Shown here piece after piece: positions 35,226 to 42,884 of a stretch of 45,254 bases of DNA. Origin of the DNA: Desulfocapsa sp. (GTDB taxonomy: Bacteria > Desulfobacterota > Desulfobulbia > Desulfobulbales > Desulfocapsaceae). Where the stretch lies: positions 1 through 45,254 of the forward strand of contig VMSP01000083.1 of assembly GCA_013792135.1 (NCBI GenBank), in the 5' to 3' direction. Each line of letters opens with the position of its first letter. Position 1 is the first letter of the stretch. The position numbers were made by a program, and so were the translations under genes. The notes under the pieces are model-generated. The model ran no database searches. It saw only the letters and a program-made list of their open reading frames with translations, and was not told where the DNA came from.

Positions 35226-38200
35226 ATGAGTTCAACTTTCTACCTTCCACGTAGCCTTTCAAACAATGACAGGACATACACTGAAACGGAGTTGCTCGCC
35301 GCTTCTAATTACGTCGTTATATTGGCCGAACCCGGCGGTGGAAAAACTGAACTTATGGGGAGTCTTGCCCAGCAGTTGGGCGCAACAGTTGTTACAGCGA
35401 GCAAATTCGGATACGTGGGAGCAAAAGCAAAAAATATTCCGCTGGTGATTGACGCATTTGATGAGTTGGCAAAAGTAGATGCCTCCGGCATTAATAGACT
35501 TCTTAGTCAAGCTGAAGCTGCCAACCCAACCCACGTTTACTTGTCGAGCCGATCAAGCGAGTGGGACAACGCCACAACAAACGTTTTCAAAGACTTTTTG
35601 GGGCACGCACCTTTGGTGGCTAGGCTATCCGAGTTTGATGAAACGGAACAGCGGGCGATCTTTGATCATCATGTGCCAAGAGAGGACTTCGCAGCGTTCC
35701 AGGCCGAGGTTGCTCGATTTGATTTGGAAACGCTTCTCCCCAACCCTCAGTTTCTTAAACTCTTTGCTGACGCCTATATCGAGAGCGAAAGGCGCTTCAC
35801 CGACAAACGATCAATCTTCGCACAAGCGGTCGAGCGTCTGGCGAAGGAAGCAAACCCCAAGGTAACGAGAATCAATCCGACACTTTCGACCACTCAAAAA
35901 GTCAACATATCGTCAGAAGTTTTCACCAAGCTCTTGTTGTCCGGTGCAGAAGGAGTCTGCACAAGCGAAGCCACCGAAAATAGGATGTATCCATTGCTGG
36001 CGTCACTATTTGACGGCGACACTGCAGCTGACGGTATCCTCGCAACTCGGCTATTCAAGCCGGGAGATAGTGCGGACCAGCATCGCCCGGTTCACAAGAT
36101 TGTCGCTGAATACTGCGCAGCGAACTATCTCGTCAAGCGGATGGCAGCCCCATCGGACCCGTTAACCCTACCCAAGTGCCTGCCTATTATCGCACCAAAC
36201 TCTACAGTACGGGATGAACTCCGAGGGTTGCTAGGCTGGATGGCGGCACTCGGCAACAAACCTATCGAAGAATCCGCAATCGAACTTGATCCTTATGCAG
36301 TGCTGGCGAACGGCGATCCTTCCCAACTTGAACATTCGTCCAAGCGCCTGCTCGTAAAGCGGCTGAAAGATATTGAAGTCAAGGACCCTTACTTCCGAAG
36401 GGGCGATTCCTGGCGCCAGTTCAGTGTTGCTGGTTTCTTCACCCCAGACGTTGTGGAAGAGATCAAACCTCTTCTTGTGACTGGGAGTGACGGGCACTTG
36501 CGTGATCTGATCCTTGAACTTTTGGCAGGGTCACCAGCAATCGAACAGGTAAGAGTTGAGTTGCGACAACTCGTTTTAACACCGGGTGAAAGCAAAAACA
36601 GTCGCTTGTTAGCGAATAGGTGTTTACTAGATATCGCTAACGATGACCATCACTCTGACTTGGTTGTTCTTATTTCTGAAGCCAGTAATAATTCACTCAA
36701 AATTGCAGCTGAGACTATCGAAACTCTAGGCCAGGAGACTTTTGAGCGAGCTTATCTTGTAGATTTCTTTCGGGCTTGTGTAAACCTTTACCCGAACCAC
36801 CAGGATAGACATGAGCGTGCAATAGGCGAGCGCTACTTCGTTAAGAAATTCATCAACGGGCTAGACTTTGCGACTACTGAGATGCTCTTAGATGAGTTGA
36901 CCAAGGACCTAGCATGCATATGCGGAAAGAAGCCGTATGAATGTGACTGCCGAAACGGCATAAGCAAGATTGTGGGGTCAATGATTGATCGGTACTTTGA
37001 TCTTGCAAAACCGCCGTTTGATCCAATACGGGTTTGGCAATGGGTCGGAAGTCTAAATTTCCATGAGGCCAAAGCTGCAGACCAAAGCAAGGCGGTCCAA
37101 GTGCTTCAAAAGGACGACAGCCTGCGCCAGGGGATTATCGCTCATGTGTTCGGGAAACTGACTGACCGTGACGAGATTTTCGAGACCCGGCTTGGTAAGT
37201 TCAATAATTGGCAATCCCACACCGGCCTTAGTTTTCGTCCAGATGATCAAAAATATATAATCGATCTGGCCTTTGAGACTGACAACCCGGATTTATGGGT
37301 GAGTTTCATGGCTAGACATATGTACCATCTAAATAAAGAAGGTCGAGGTGCAGACAGTTTGCGACGTCACATGCGTGAACAAGCACTGGAAAAGCCCTCA
37401 TTCATGCGAGAGTGGGCTCAGACTAACAGAGCTACAGAGCAACAATTCAAACGAGAAAAACAAGAATCTCATGTCAGGCATATTCGAAGAATGGGGCGCC
37501 GCCGCAGGAAACAAGATGAAATTCGTGCAGCAAATATCAAATATGTCTTAGACAACCGGGAGCTTGTCGAAGGTGGTCGCCATTGGGGGTACTTGGCTCG
37601 CTTCGCAGATCTTGTACTTATGGCCCCGGACAAAATTGAGCATGAGTTTGGCGATGAGGCGCTCATTAGGAATGCGCTCAGAAATTGTCTCGATTTTATA
37701 GCTCCGCACGTCCCTGATCTTCTCAAACTCGCTGAACTACACTGTGCCTCGAAGCAGCATCAATCGATAAGAATTCTTTATGCGGCTTGCTTGGAGATCA
37801 TTCGCGGCAAAGGCAACCTAGAAGAAGTTGATCTTCGCCTAATCAGAGCACTGCGTACTCAAATTGACCGGGGTTACAGCGCCATTTCCGAAGAGGACTG
37901 TGCAGCGCTGAAGACCGAAGTTAACCGCCTAATTCTCCCTGATAGTGATAGTGCCGAGAAATTTCTCCGGCAATACGTTGAGCCACAACTCGTACAGCCG
38001 GAATGCGCTCATCCTGAAGTTTGGTTATTGCGTAGCGATAAGAGCTTCAACCATTTGCGCCCCATGCTATCAATTGAATGGCTTAGAGGTTTTCGCGAAT
38101 TGGCTTTTAGCCCATTGGGTACACTGTTTGAGATTGCAGCTCAGTATGGCAATCGGGACGATTTGAAAGAAATCATTGCGGAGCGTTGCGCACAGTTCAT

Positions 38201-39257
38201 GTCCGACTGGCCCAACCTGACTGAGAATGAAGATATCGAGCAAAAGCGCACTTTCTGGTTAGTACGTGCGTTGTACTTTTTCAACGATACGCCTGAAACA
38301 TACTGGAGCTGGCTCAAAGCAGATAAAGACACTCTGTTTGTACTTTACGAGCGGTCTGGGCGAATGAACCATGGTGATCATCCCTATTGGCCCAAGCTCA
38401 CATCAAACAAAGTAGAAGCCATTCTAGATGCCTTCATCGACAAATGGCCTAAGGTAGACCTGCCGAGCCACTGGGGGACGGGAAGCCCAAAAGAAGAGAA
38501 CGCATACCGCTTCTTGACCGAAGTGATTTGGTCAATTAATTCAGATGATCCCGATGATGCTATCCCTGTCCTTGATCGGCTTCTTTTTGATCCACGGTTC
38601 ACTGACTTGCATAAGAATTTGAAGAGCATACATGCCGGTCAAGTGAGAAAGAAAGCACTGAGAGATTTTGAACCGCCGACACCACAGGAAATTGTAAGTC
38701 GACTGGACCGCGACACAGTAGTTACCGTGGAAGGTCTGCGTCAACTCGTGATCCAAGAACTTCATGACTTCCAGAAAGCTATTGATGGTGGAGAGTTCAA
38801 CTCCGCAGATCGTTTTTATGAGAAAGGTGAACGGCTAGGCGAAGTACGGTCTACTGAGATTATTGCTGAGCGCCTCAATTTGAGGCTTGAGCCGCAAGGC
38901 ATCTCTGTGACGCCGGAACATCAGCTAAAGGGAGCAAAGCGGAGTGATTTTACGGCGACCAAAATGATTGGCGGCAAAAGACGATTGCTTGTTACAGAGG
39001 TAAAAGGGCAGTGGCATAAAGAGCTATACACAGCCGCTTCCACTCAACTGCATGAACGCTACTCCATCCACCCAGACGCAGAGCAACAGGGCATTTTCCT
39101 CGCAATCTGGTTTGGCGGAGACGAAAAGGTTGCTGGATGTAAAAAACACGGCATCGGAAGTGCTCAGGAACTAAAAAGCAGCATCGAAGCGACGCTACCG
39201 CCAGAAATCACAGGGTTAATTGATGTGTTCGTTTTGGATGTGTCCAAGCCTAAATAG
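35226..39257 (+). CDS. 1343-aa P-loop ATPase with C-terminal PD-(D/E)XK nuclease
   Basis: The N-terminus has a NACHT/STAND-like P-loop with Walker A AEPGGGKT (34-41), Walker B LVIDAFDE (73-80) and a sensor-like LSSRSSEWD (about 100-108). A helical region of about 1000 residues, probably repeats, follows, with no membrane segment. The C-terminal about 110 residues hold D1241 (KRSDFTA) and E1258-V-K1260 (TEVKG), the D...ExK core of a restriction-type nuclease. This is the plan of a phage-sensing STAND protein with a nuclease effector, but with the effector at the opposite end from most Avs proteins. It is alone between two attC-like sites. At 4 kb it would be an exceptionally long integron cassette. 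Not assignable to a named defence type. Confidence 0.75.
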   Translation: MSSTFYLPRSLSNNDRTYTETELLAASNYVVILAEPGGGKTELMGSLAQQLGATVVTASKFGYVGAKAKNIPLVIDAFDELAKVDASGINRLLSQAEAANPTHVYLSSRSSEWDNATTNVFKDFLGHAPLVARLSEFDETEQRAIFDHHVPREDFAAFQAEVARFDLETLLPNPQFLKLFADAYIESERRFTDKRSIFAQAVERLAKEANPKVTRINPTLSTTQKVNISSEVFTKLLLSGAEGVCTSEATENRMYPLLASLFDGDTAADGILATRLFKPGDSADQHRPVHKIVAEYCAANYLVKRMAAPSDPLTLPKCLPIIAPNSTVRDELRGLLGWMAALGNKPIEESAIELDPYAVLANGDPSQLEHSSKRLLVKRLKDIEVKDPYFRRGDSWRQFSVAGFFTPDVVEEIKPLLVTGSDGHLRDLILELLAGSPAIEQVRVELRQLVLTPGESKNSRLLANRCLLDIANDDHHSDLVVLISEASNNSLKIAAETIETLGQETFERAYLVDFFRACVNLYPNHQDRHERAIGERYFVKKFINGLDFATTEMLLDELTKDLACICGKKPYECDCRNGISKIVGSMIDRYFDLAKPPFDPIRVWQWVGSLNFHEAKAADQSKAVQVLQKDDSLRQGIIAHVFGKLTDRDEIFETRLGKFNNWQSHTGLSFRPDDQKYIIDLAFETDNPDLWVSFMARHMYHLNKEGRGADSLRRHMREQALEKPSFMREWAQTNRATEQQFKREKQESHVRHIRRMGRRRRKQDEIRAANIKYVLDNRELVEGGRHWGYLARFADLVLMAPDKIEHEFGDEALIRNALRNCLDFIAPHVPDLLKLAELHCASKQHQSIRILYAACLEIIRGKGNLEEVDLRLIRALRTQIDRGYSAISEEDCAALKTEVNRLILPDSDSAEKFLRQYVEPQLVQPECAHPEVWLLRSDKSFNHLRPMLSIEWLRGFRELAFSPLGTLFEIAAQYGNRDDLKEIIAERCAQFMSDWPNLTENEDIEQKRTFWLVRALYFFNDTPETYWSWLKADKDTLFVLYERSGRMNHGDHPYWPKLTSNKVEAILDAFIDKWPKVDLPSHWGTGSPKEENAYRFLTEVIWSINSDDPDDAIPVLDRLLFDPRFTDLHKNLKSIHAGQVRKKALRDFEPPTPQEIVSRLDRDTVVTVEGLRQLVIQELHDFQKAIDGGEFNSADRFYEKGERLGEVRSTEIIAERLNLRLEPQGISVTPEHQLKGAKRSDFTATKMIGGKRRLLVTEVKGQWHKELYTAASTQLHERYSIHPDAEQQGIFLAIWFGGDEKVAGCKKHGIGSAQELKSSIEATLPPEITGLIDVFVLDVSKPK

Positions 39258-39271
39258 AGCTATTTGTCACG

Positions 39272-39310
39272 AGTGGCAAGACACCCGGAATCACTTCGCG
39301 GAATTCCGGG
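39272..39310. repeat. Inverted repeat after the ATPase-nuclease gene
   Basis: CCCGGAAT and ATTCCGGG, perfect 8-base complements, flank a loop of about 10 bases about 25-50 bases after the stop codon. There is no T run. It may be a transcript-end structure or a part of the cassette tail. Confidence 0.5.
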
Positions 39311-39324
39311 GACATCGATACTCA

Positions 39325-39375
39325 ATTCCAACTAGAAAAATGCATCGGACAAACCGGTGATTTTCATATTAGGGC
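39325..39375 (+). repeat. attC-like site after the ATPase-nuclease cassette
   Basis: R''-like ATTCCAAC (39325-39332) and core-like ATTAGGGC (39368-39375, first G replaced by A) enclose ATCGG-ACAAA-CCGGT, a short stem with a 5-base loop. Its central part, TGCAtCGGAcAAACCGGTGAT, is nearly the same as that of the site at 41174-41221. TTAGGGC is the exact complement of GCCCTAA in the R'' box after the next gene (40163-40170). Confidence 0.7.
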
Positions 39376-39386
39376 CAAAAATTACG

Positions 39387-40169
39387 ATGGAATTTGAAAT
39401 AGACAGCGAGTCCAGAGATCATGTTTTCGAAAGCTTATGTAATGGTTTTTCCTGTAAGCTCGACGATCTTGAAAACATTTTGTTGGGGTTAGATATTGAG
39501 CAGATTTACGAGGAGAATTGGAAAAGCATTGATATCCCAGCTGATGAATATCTTTATCAGCATACTATTCAAATTCTAGGGAATCATAAGCCTTTGAAAA
39601 AGGTAAATTGGTTCCATTTAACTCGCACAACAAAGCAAAATGATTTTGAAGACGGAATAATACCACTTGGGGGCACCCTAGAGCGAATATGGACAACATT
39701 AATAAGCATACCCACCGAGCCAGTAATAAAAGACAATTTGAATTTTCTAAAAAATAATGGCGTTCCCGATTTTCATTACAGGCTAAAGCATAATGACCAA
39801 TTTCATTGGGGCCCCTATGCTGTGTTGGTCAAAGAAACAGCATTTAATGCGAGTGACTTATCACAGCATGATTACTTGGGAATGCCAGAAATAATTGAAG
39901 ACATATGCAATGGTTACGAAGAAAGATTTGGAGATTCAATTATTGAGATTTACGAATCTTCCTTGGTCCCCAAAATTGTTAAATTTCAAAGCCACCAACG
40001 TCTAGATAGTGGTTGTGTGGAAGCTGCTTTATTTTATGCGTATGAGTTGGTTCGAGGTAATCCTCCTTCGAGCAATTGTGTTACCTGTTTCGATGGGGAG
40101 GGTATAAAAATCGAACCATCTTCAGTTATTTCTGTGACTACAGTTGAAAAACAAAAGAAAGAGCCCTAA
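39387..40169 (+). CDS. Unknown cassette-borne protein
   Basis: I place the start at the ATG at 39387, giving 260 residues. The GTG 30 bases earlier lies inside the attC-like site. The protein is acidic and soluble. A central motif WFHLTRTTKQNDFEDGI-IPL (about 75-94) and the later FHWGPYAVLV (about 139-148) are the most distinctive parts. The H-L-T...GI-PL spacing faintly recalls ADP-ribosyltransferase or RNA 2'-phosphotransferase folds, but this is a guess. Low GC compared with its neighbours suggests a separate origin, as expected for cassettes. The stop codon is embedded in the R'' box of its own attC site. Confidence 0.6.
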   Translation: MEFEIDSESRDHVFESLCNGFSCKLDDLENILLGLDIEQIYEENWKSIDIPADEYLYQHTIQILGNHKPLKKVNWFHLTRTTKQNDFEDGIIPLGGTLERIWTTLISIPTEPVIKDNLNFLKNNGVPDFHYRLKHNDQFHWGPYAVLVKETAFNASDLSQHDYLGMPEIIEDICNGYEERFGDSIIEIYESSLVPKIVKFQSHQRLDSGCVEAALFYAYELVRGNPPSSNCVTCFDGEGIKIEPSSVISVTTVEKQKKEP

Positions 40170-40252
40170 CCAGCCCATAAACGCAGAGGGGAAGGACATT
40201 TTCGGTCTGACGGTCTAGGTCGGTGGCACGCTGGTTATGGGAACCGTTGGCT
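40163..40252 (+). repeat. attC site after the unknown cassette gene (best preserved)
   Basis: A full 90-bp site: R'' GCCCTAAC (40163-40170), 3-base spacer, L'' CCCATAA (40174-40180), a variable central hairpin region, L' TTATGGG (40235-40241, exact complement of L''), 4-base spacer, and R' GTTGGCT (40246-40252). The order and spacings are those of integron attC sites. GTTGGC is complementary to GCCAAC in the R'' box at the end of the next cassette (41175-41180). Confidence 0.78.
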
Positions 40253-40365
40253 ACATACTATCGAATTATGGTCTGTAAAATTTGCTAAGTCAGTCGGAAG
40301 TCACTCTAAAAGTAAAACTTACATGCGTGACCCTTCAAACGTTAATAAAAGAGGAGGCGGAAGAG

Positions 40366-41001
40366 ATGTCAGACAACGGCTCAATAATCCCGATTAGCGA
40401 TGAGCAAGCAAAACTTGGGCAGGAAATTATCAAAGCATTTAGTAGTCTTGGCTCCTTCTTCAAGGATGCATTAGGGAGTGTCCCGAGTGATTTAGTCGGC
40501 TACATGGGAGGAGACTGGCTCAGAATGCGCCGGGCCGAAAACATAGCAAAGATGATGAATCTTACACGTGAGAAACTTGAAACTAGGGGTGTGAAATTCA
40601 CAGAGCCTGCCAGTCTCACCGTTGCTCTTCCAATCCTTAGAGGATCTGCCGATGAAAGCCGGGAGGAACTTCAAGACCTTTGGGCCCGCCTTATGGCGGC
40701 AGCGCTGGATCCGTCAAGGTCGGGTAAAGTTCGCCAAGGGTTTGCCGAAGTAGTCTCAAAGATGGATCCTGTTGACGCTTTAGCGCTGGAATTCTTAAAC
40801 AACAAGAAGACCATCAGGAATAAAGCCTACGATGGAGGAAACCAACTAACGGAATATGCTAATGAGCTTAATCTCTCGAAAGATGAATTGGAAACATCAG
40901 TTTGGCACCTCAGTAAGTTGGAGCTATTGGATGAGTTTAGAATGGAACAATCCGGTTTAACAGCTTTCGCAAGAGAACTTCTACTGGTTGTCTCTGACTG
41001 A
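40366..41001 (+). CDS. Abi-alpha (DUF4393-type) abortive infection protein
   Basis: This 211-residue protein matches the Abi_alpha family: GSVPSDLVGYMGGDWLRMRRAENI (about 34-57), LTVALPILRGSADESREELQDLWARLMAAALDP (about 83-116), and KVRQGFAEVVSKMDPVDAL (about 120-138). The name comes from a proposed role in abortive phage infection; the mechanism is unknown. The start at 40366 follows GAGGAGGCGGAAGAG; the upstream extension in the same frame lacks support. It is a single-gene unit between two attC-like sites. Family sequences usually end with a variable winged-helix-like part, as here. Confidence 0.82.
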   Translation: MSDNGSIIPISDEQAKLGQEIIKAFSSLGSFFKDALGSVPSDLVGYMGGDWLRMRRAENIAKMMNLTREKLETRGVKFTEPASLTVALPILRGSADESREELQDLWARLMAAALDPSRSGKVRQGFAEVVSKMDPVDALALEFLNNKKTIRNKAYDGGNQLTEYANELNLSKDELETSVWHLSKLELLDEFRMEQSGLTAFARELLLVVSD

Positions 41002-41100
41002 TCTGTCTGGGAGTAGTGAGGGGTGACATGCCTAATTATTGATAAGATAGGGGAATTCCCAACAAGAAAAATAGACACTGACCGCCCAAGGACCAGAAAA

Positions 41101-41172
41101 GGGGACAGATATATTATCTCCACGTAAGATAATTCCGTAACGTAAATCGGGGACAGAGCACAATTTTATCTG
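41101..41172. repeat. GGGGACAGA repeat pair (REP-like remnant)
   Basis: GGGGACAGA occurs at 41101-41109 and 41149-41157, each followed by an AT-rich stretch and TATCT. Such GGGGACAGA-type elements are often found beside REP-associated (Y1) transposases in Proteobacteria; none is present here. It lies in the tail of the Abi-alpha cassette. Confidence 0.4.
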
Positions 41173-41173
41173 T

Positions 41174-41221
41174 TGCCAACAAAATAATGCACCGGATAAA
41201 CCGGTGATCATAGTGTTAGCC
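41174..41221 (+). repeat. attC-like site after the Abi-alpha cassette
   Basis: R'' TGCCAAC (41174-41180), stem CACCGG (41190-41195) - ATAAA - CCGGTG (41201-41206), and R' GTTAGCC (41215-41221). The outer arms AACAAAATAATG and TCATAGTGTT pair with extrahelical bases, as in the aadA-type attC. GTTAGCC is the exact complement of GGCTAAC after the following gene. Confidence 0.75.
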
Positions 41222-41231
41222 GTTTTCTATC

Positions 41232-42062
41232 ATGCGCGAAATTGTTGTCGACAAAAGTTTTCTCGATGGTGCTCCTGGCACTCAGGTTCTCGATGTGTTC
41301 ACAACCCACAAGGCGTTGATTATTGAGTCCTTGTTTTTCGAACTCATGACCACAGGTGCAAAAAGTCAGGTTCGTTGTTTCTCAAAGGTGCCTGATCAAC
41401 CCGCTTCCTTCTCTCTTATTCCAAACATTGGCACACTTTTACGCTATGAGTTTGAAACGCGTAAACCATGCCTTCCGTTGGATGATCGCCGCATTGAAGG
41501 CACATATATTTTCAACGCAAAGCTTTGTAACGGAACGTTTGTTCCAGAAGGTCAAGTTTTGGCCGATCTTGAAGAAATGAAAACACATGTTGAAGCTGAC
41601 ACGAAATCATTTCTTGAGAGATGCCAGGTGATACATCTGTACTTCCCGGAACTTATCGGCATTGAGTTCAGAGATTTTCCTGCTGCTGTTGCCAACGCCA
41701 GGCTGTCGTTAGCAACGGATTTCACCCGCGTTCGCAATATCTATGCAAAGCTTCATGCTGAAGCTCCTGAGCATGAAGCTCTCGAACCAGAACTACTTGG
41801 CCCACAATGGGCTTGGTTTCGCTGGGTACAAAGCCAAATGCTTGCTGCTCTTCGCATTTTTGGCAGATATCAATGCCGTATTCCAGATGCGCCCACTCCA
41901 CGAGTACTACGGAATGCAGAGCACTCTATGCTAGATGTTGATTACATCCTCGCTGCTTCGTTGGCTGGAGCTATCGCCACAAACGACGCAGAAGTTGAGG
42001 AAGATTTTCGCTTACTTTGCCCAAATGGTCTTGTTATCAAACCGTTGCACTATAACGGCTAA
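41232..42062 (+). CDS. PIN-like domain protein in a cassette
   Basis: This 276-residue protein starts 11 bases after the core box of the preceding attC. Acidic residues are placed as in PIN nucleases: D7 in IVVDKSFLD, E37 in ESLFFELM, D235/D237 in HSMLDVDYI and D252 in IATNDAEV. PIN folds are metal-dependent RNases, mostly toxins or RNA surveillance enzymes. The middle (about 100-215) is a long helical insert not seen in small VapC toxins. No antitoxin gene adjoins it. A stand-alone PIN effector of about 30 kDa in a defence cassette is plausible; the family is inferred from motif order only. Confidence 0.6.
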   Translation: MREIVVDKSFLDGAPGTQVLDVFTTHKALIIESLFFELMTTGAKSQVRCFSKVPDQPASFSLIPNIGTLLRYEFETRKPCLPLDDRRIEGTYIFNAKLCNGTFVPEGQVLADLEEMKTHVEADTKSFLERCQVIHLYFPELIGIEFRDFPAAVANARLSLATDFTRVRNIYAKLHAEAPEHEALEPELLGPQWAWFRWVQSQMLAALRIFGRYQCRIPDAPTPRVLRNAEHSMLDVDYILAASLAGAIATNDAEVEEDFRLLCPNGLVIKPLHYNG

Positions 42063-42083
42063 CGAACAAGGTTCGTGTTATCC
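42057..42083 (+). repeat. Shortened attC-like site after the PIN-like cassette
   Basis: R'' GGCTAAC (42057-42063) overlaps the stop codon of the PIN-like gene and is the perfect complement of the core GTTAGCC at 41215-41221. It is followed by GAAC-AAG-GTTC and then GTTATCC (42077-42083). The fold keeps R''/R' and a short L''/L' with two unpaired bases, but lacks a long central part. It may be a remnant or a minimal site. Confidence 0.5.
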
Positions 42084-42114
42084 CTTGTCTTCTTGGTCTC
42101 TGTGCGCTATTATA

Positions 42115-42133
42115 TTAGTAATACGTAATACGT
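42115..42133 (+). promoter_or_regulatory. Overlapping TACGTA palindromes, likely MazEF operator
   Basis: TAATACGTAATACGTAATA contains two TACGTA palindromes seven bases apart, about 20 bases before the antitoxin start codon. A TATTATATTAGTAAT stretch just upstream could supply the -10 region. Antitoxins of this kind usually repress their own operon at such sites. Confidence 0.5.
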
Positions 42134-42152
42134 AATAAATGGAGGCATTATT

Positions 42153-42383
42153 ATGCATAAGAAAATGACGATCTCGCTTGATGAAGCGGTGTATGAGGGG
42201 TTGTATCGGACCATTGGCCGGCGACGTATGAGCCAGTTTATCGAGGATCTGCTTCGTCCGCATGTCCTGGACAGTTCGTTGGATGCTGGTTATCAGGCTA
42301 TGGCTGCCGACCAGGAGCGGGAGACCGAGGCAAAAGAATGGTGTGACGCTCTGGCAAAGGATATGGTTAATGAAACGCGGTGA
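42153..42383 (+). CDS. MazE-like ribbon-helix-helix antitoxin
   Basis: This 76-residue protein has an N-terminal ribbon-helix-helix (MTISLDEAVYEGLYRTIGRRRMSQFIEDLLRP, about 5-36) and an acidic helical C-terminus that would wrap the toxin. The ribosome site is GGAGG. It overlaps the toxin gene by 14 bases. Paired with a PemK/MazF toxin, it should neutralise it and repress the operon. Confidence 0.88.
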   Translation: MHKKMTISLDEAVYEGLYRTIGRRRMSQFIEDLLRPHVLDSSLDAGYQAMAADQERETEAKEWCDALAKDMVNETR

Positions 42384-42696
42384 GGTGTGGTGGGTGGAGT
42401 TTGATCCGGCCGTGGGGACGGAGATCCGTAAGACCAGGCCCGGTATTATCATCAGCAACGACGCAGCCAACCGCAATCTTGCCCGGGTGGTTATCGTGCC
42501 ACTGACCAGCAGTGTGGCCCGTCAATATCCCGGTGAGGCATTGGTGACCGTGGATGGAAAACAGGCCAAGGCCATGGCGGATCAGATCATGGCTGCCGAT
42601 AAAAGCCGCCTGAAAAGCCAGCTTGGTGTTGTATCCAAAGCAGATATGCGCTTGGTGGAAGACGCCATCCGCGTTCATTTGGGGCTGCGCAAATAG
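42370..42696 (+). CDS. mazF: MazF/PemK-family mRNA interferase toxin
   Basis: This 108-residue endoribonuclease toxin shows the family pattern MKRGEVWWVEFDP (1-13), the KTRPGIIISND loop (about 20-30), VVIVPLTSS (about 40-48) and LSKADMRLVEDAI-like end (here VSKADMRLVEDAI). The R/T/P active-site loop is present. The start is set at the ATG at 42370, which overlaps the antitoxin end; the longer frame to 42262 is not supported. It cleaves mRNA at short sequences when free of antitoxin. The pair may stabilise this part of the island or be a cassette itself. Confidence 0.92.
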   Translation: MKRGEVWWVEFDPAVGTEIRKTRPGIIISNDAANRNLARVVIVPLTSSVARQYPGEALVTVDGKQAKAMADQIMAADKSRLKSQLGVVSKADMRLVEDAIRVHLGLRK

Positions 42697-42741
42697 GTTT
42701 TTTGGTTGTGTATCGGATGTTGAATAACATGTAGTGGTTAA

Positions 42742-42790
42742 GACCTGATCTGGCAGTTACCAGATTGTAGGAGGTTTTTGTCAGATCAGG
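42742..42790. repeat. Inverted repeat between convergent operons
   Basis: CCTGATCTG and CAGATCAGG, 9-base complements, are separated by about 29 bases that include a further CAGAT. The site lies between the end of the MazF gene and the end of the minus-strand operon. It could act as a two-way transcription end. The GAATAAC at 42722-42728 just before it is one base off the R'' box predicted for a MazEF cassette, so a decayed attC is an alternative. Confidence 0.4.
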
Positions 42791-42884
42791 CCTAAACTGC
42801 TTCAGGTAAATGCAGAATAATTTTTCTTGCACACCACTCAGCAACAGGAAGTGGGCTATGTTGAGGAGAATCAGTATGGTCTTC

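Noticed and set aside
35944-38166. Additional small plus-strand ORFs inside the 1343-aa gene
   Set aside because: They are alternative frames within one continuous long reading frame that has clear ATPase and nuclease motifs.
34599-42083. CRISPR array in the repeated intergenic sequences
   Set aside because: The similar blocks lie kilobases apart with whole genes between them, and no short regular spacing is present. The attC reading explains them better.
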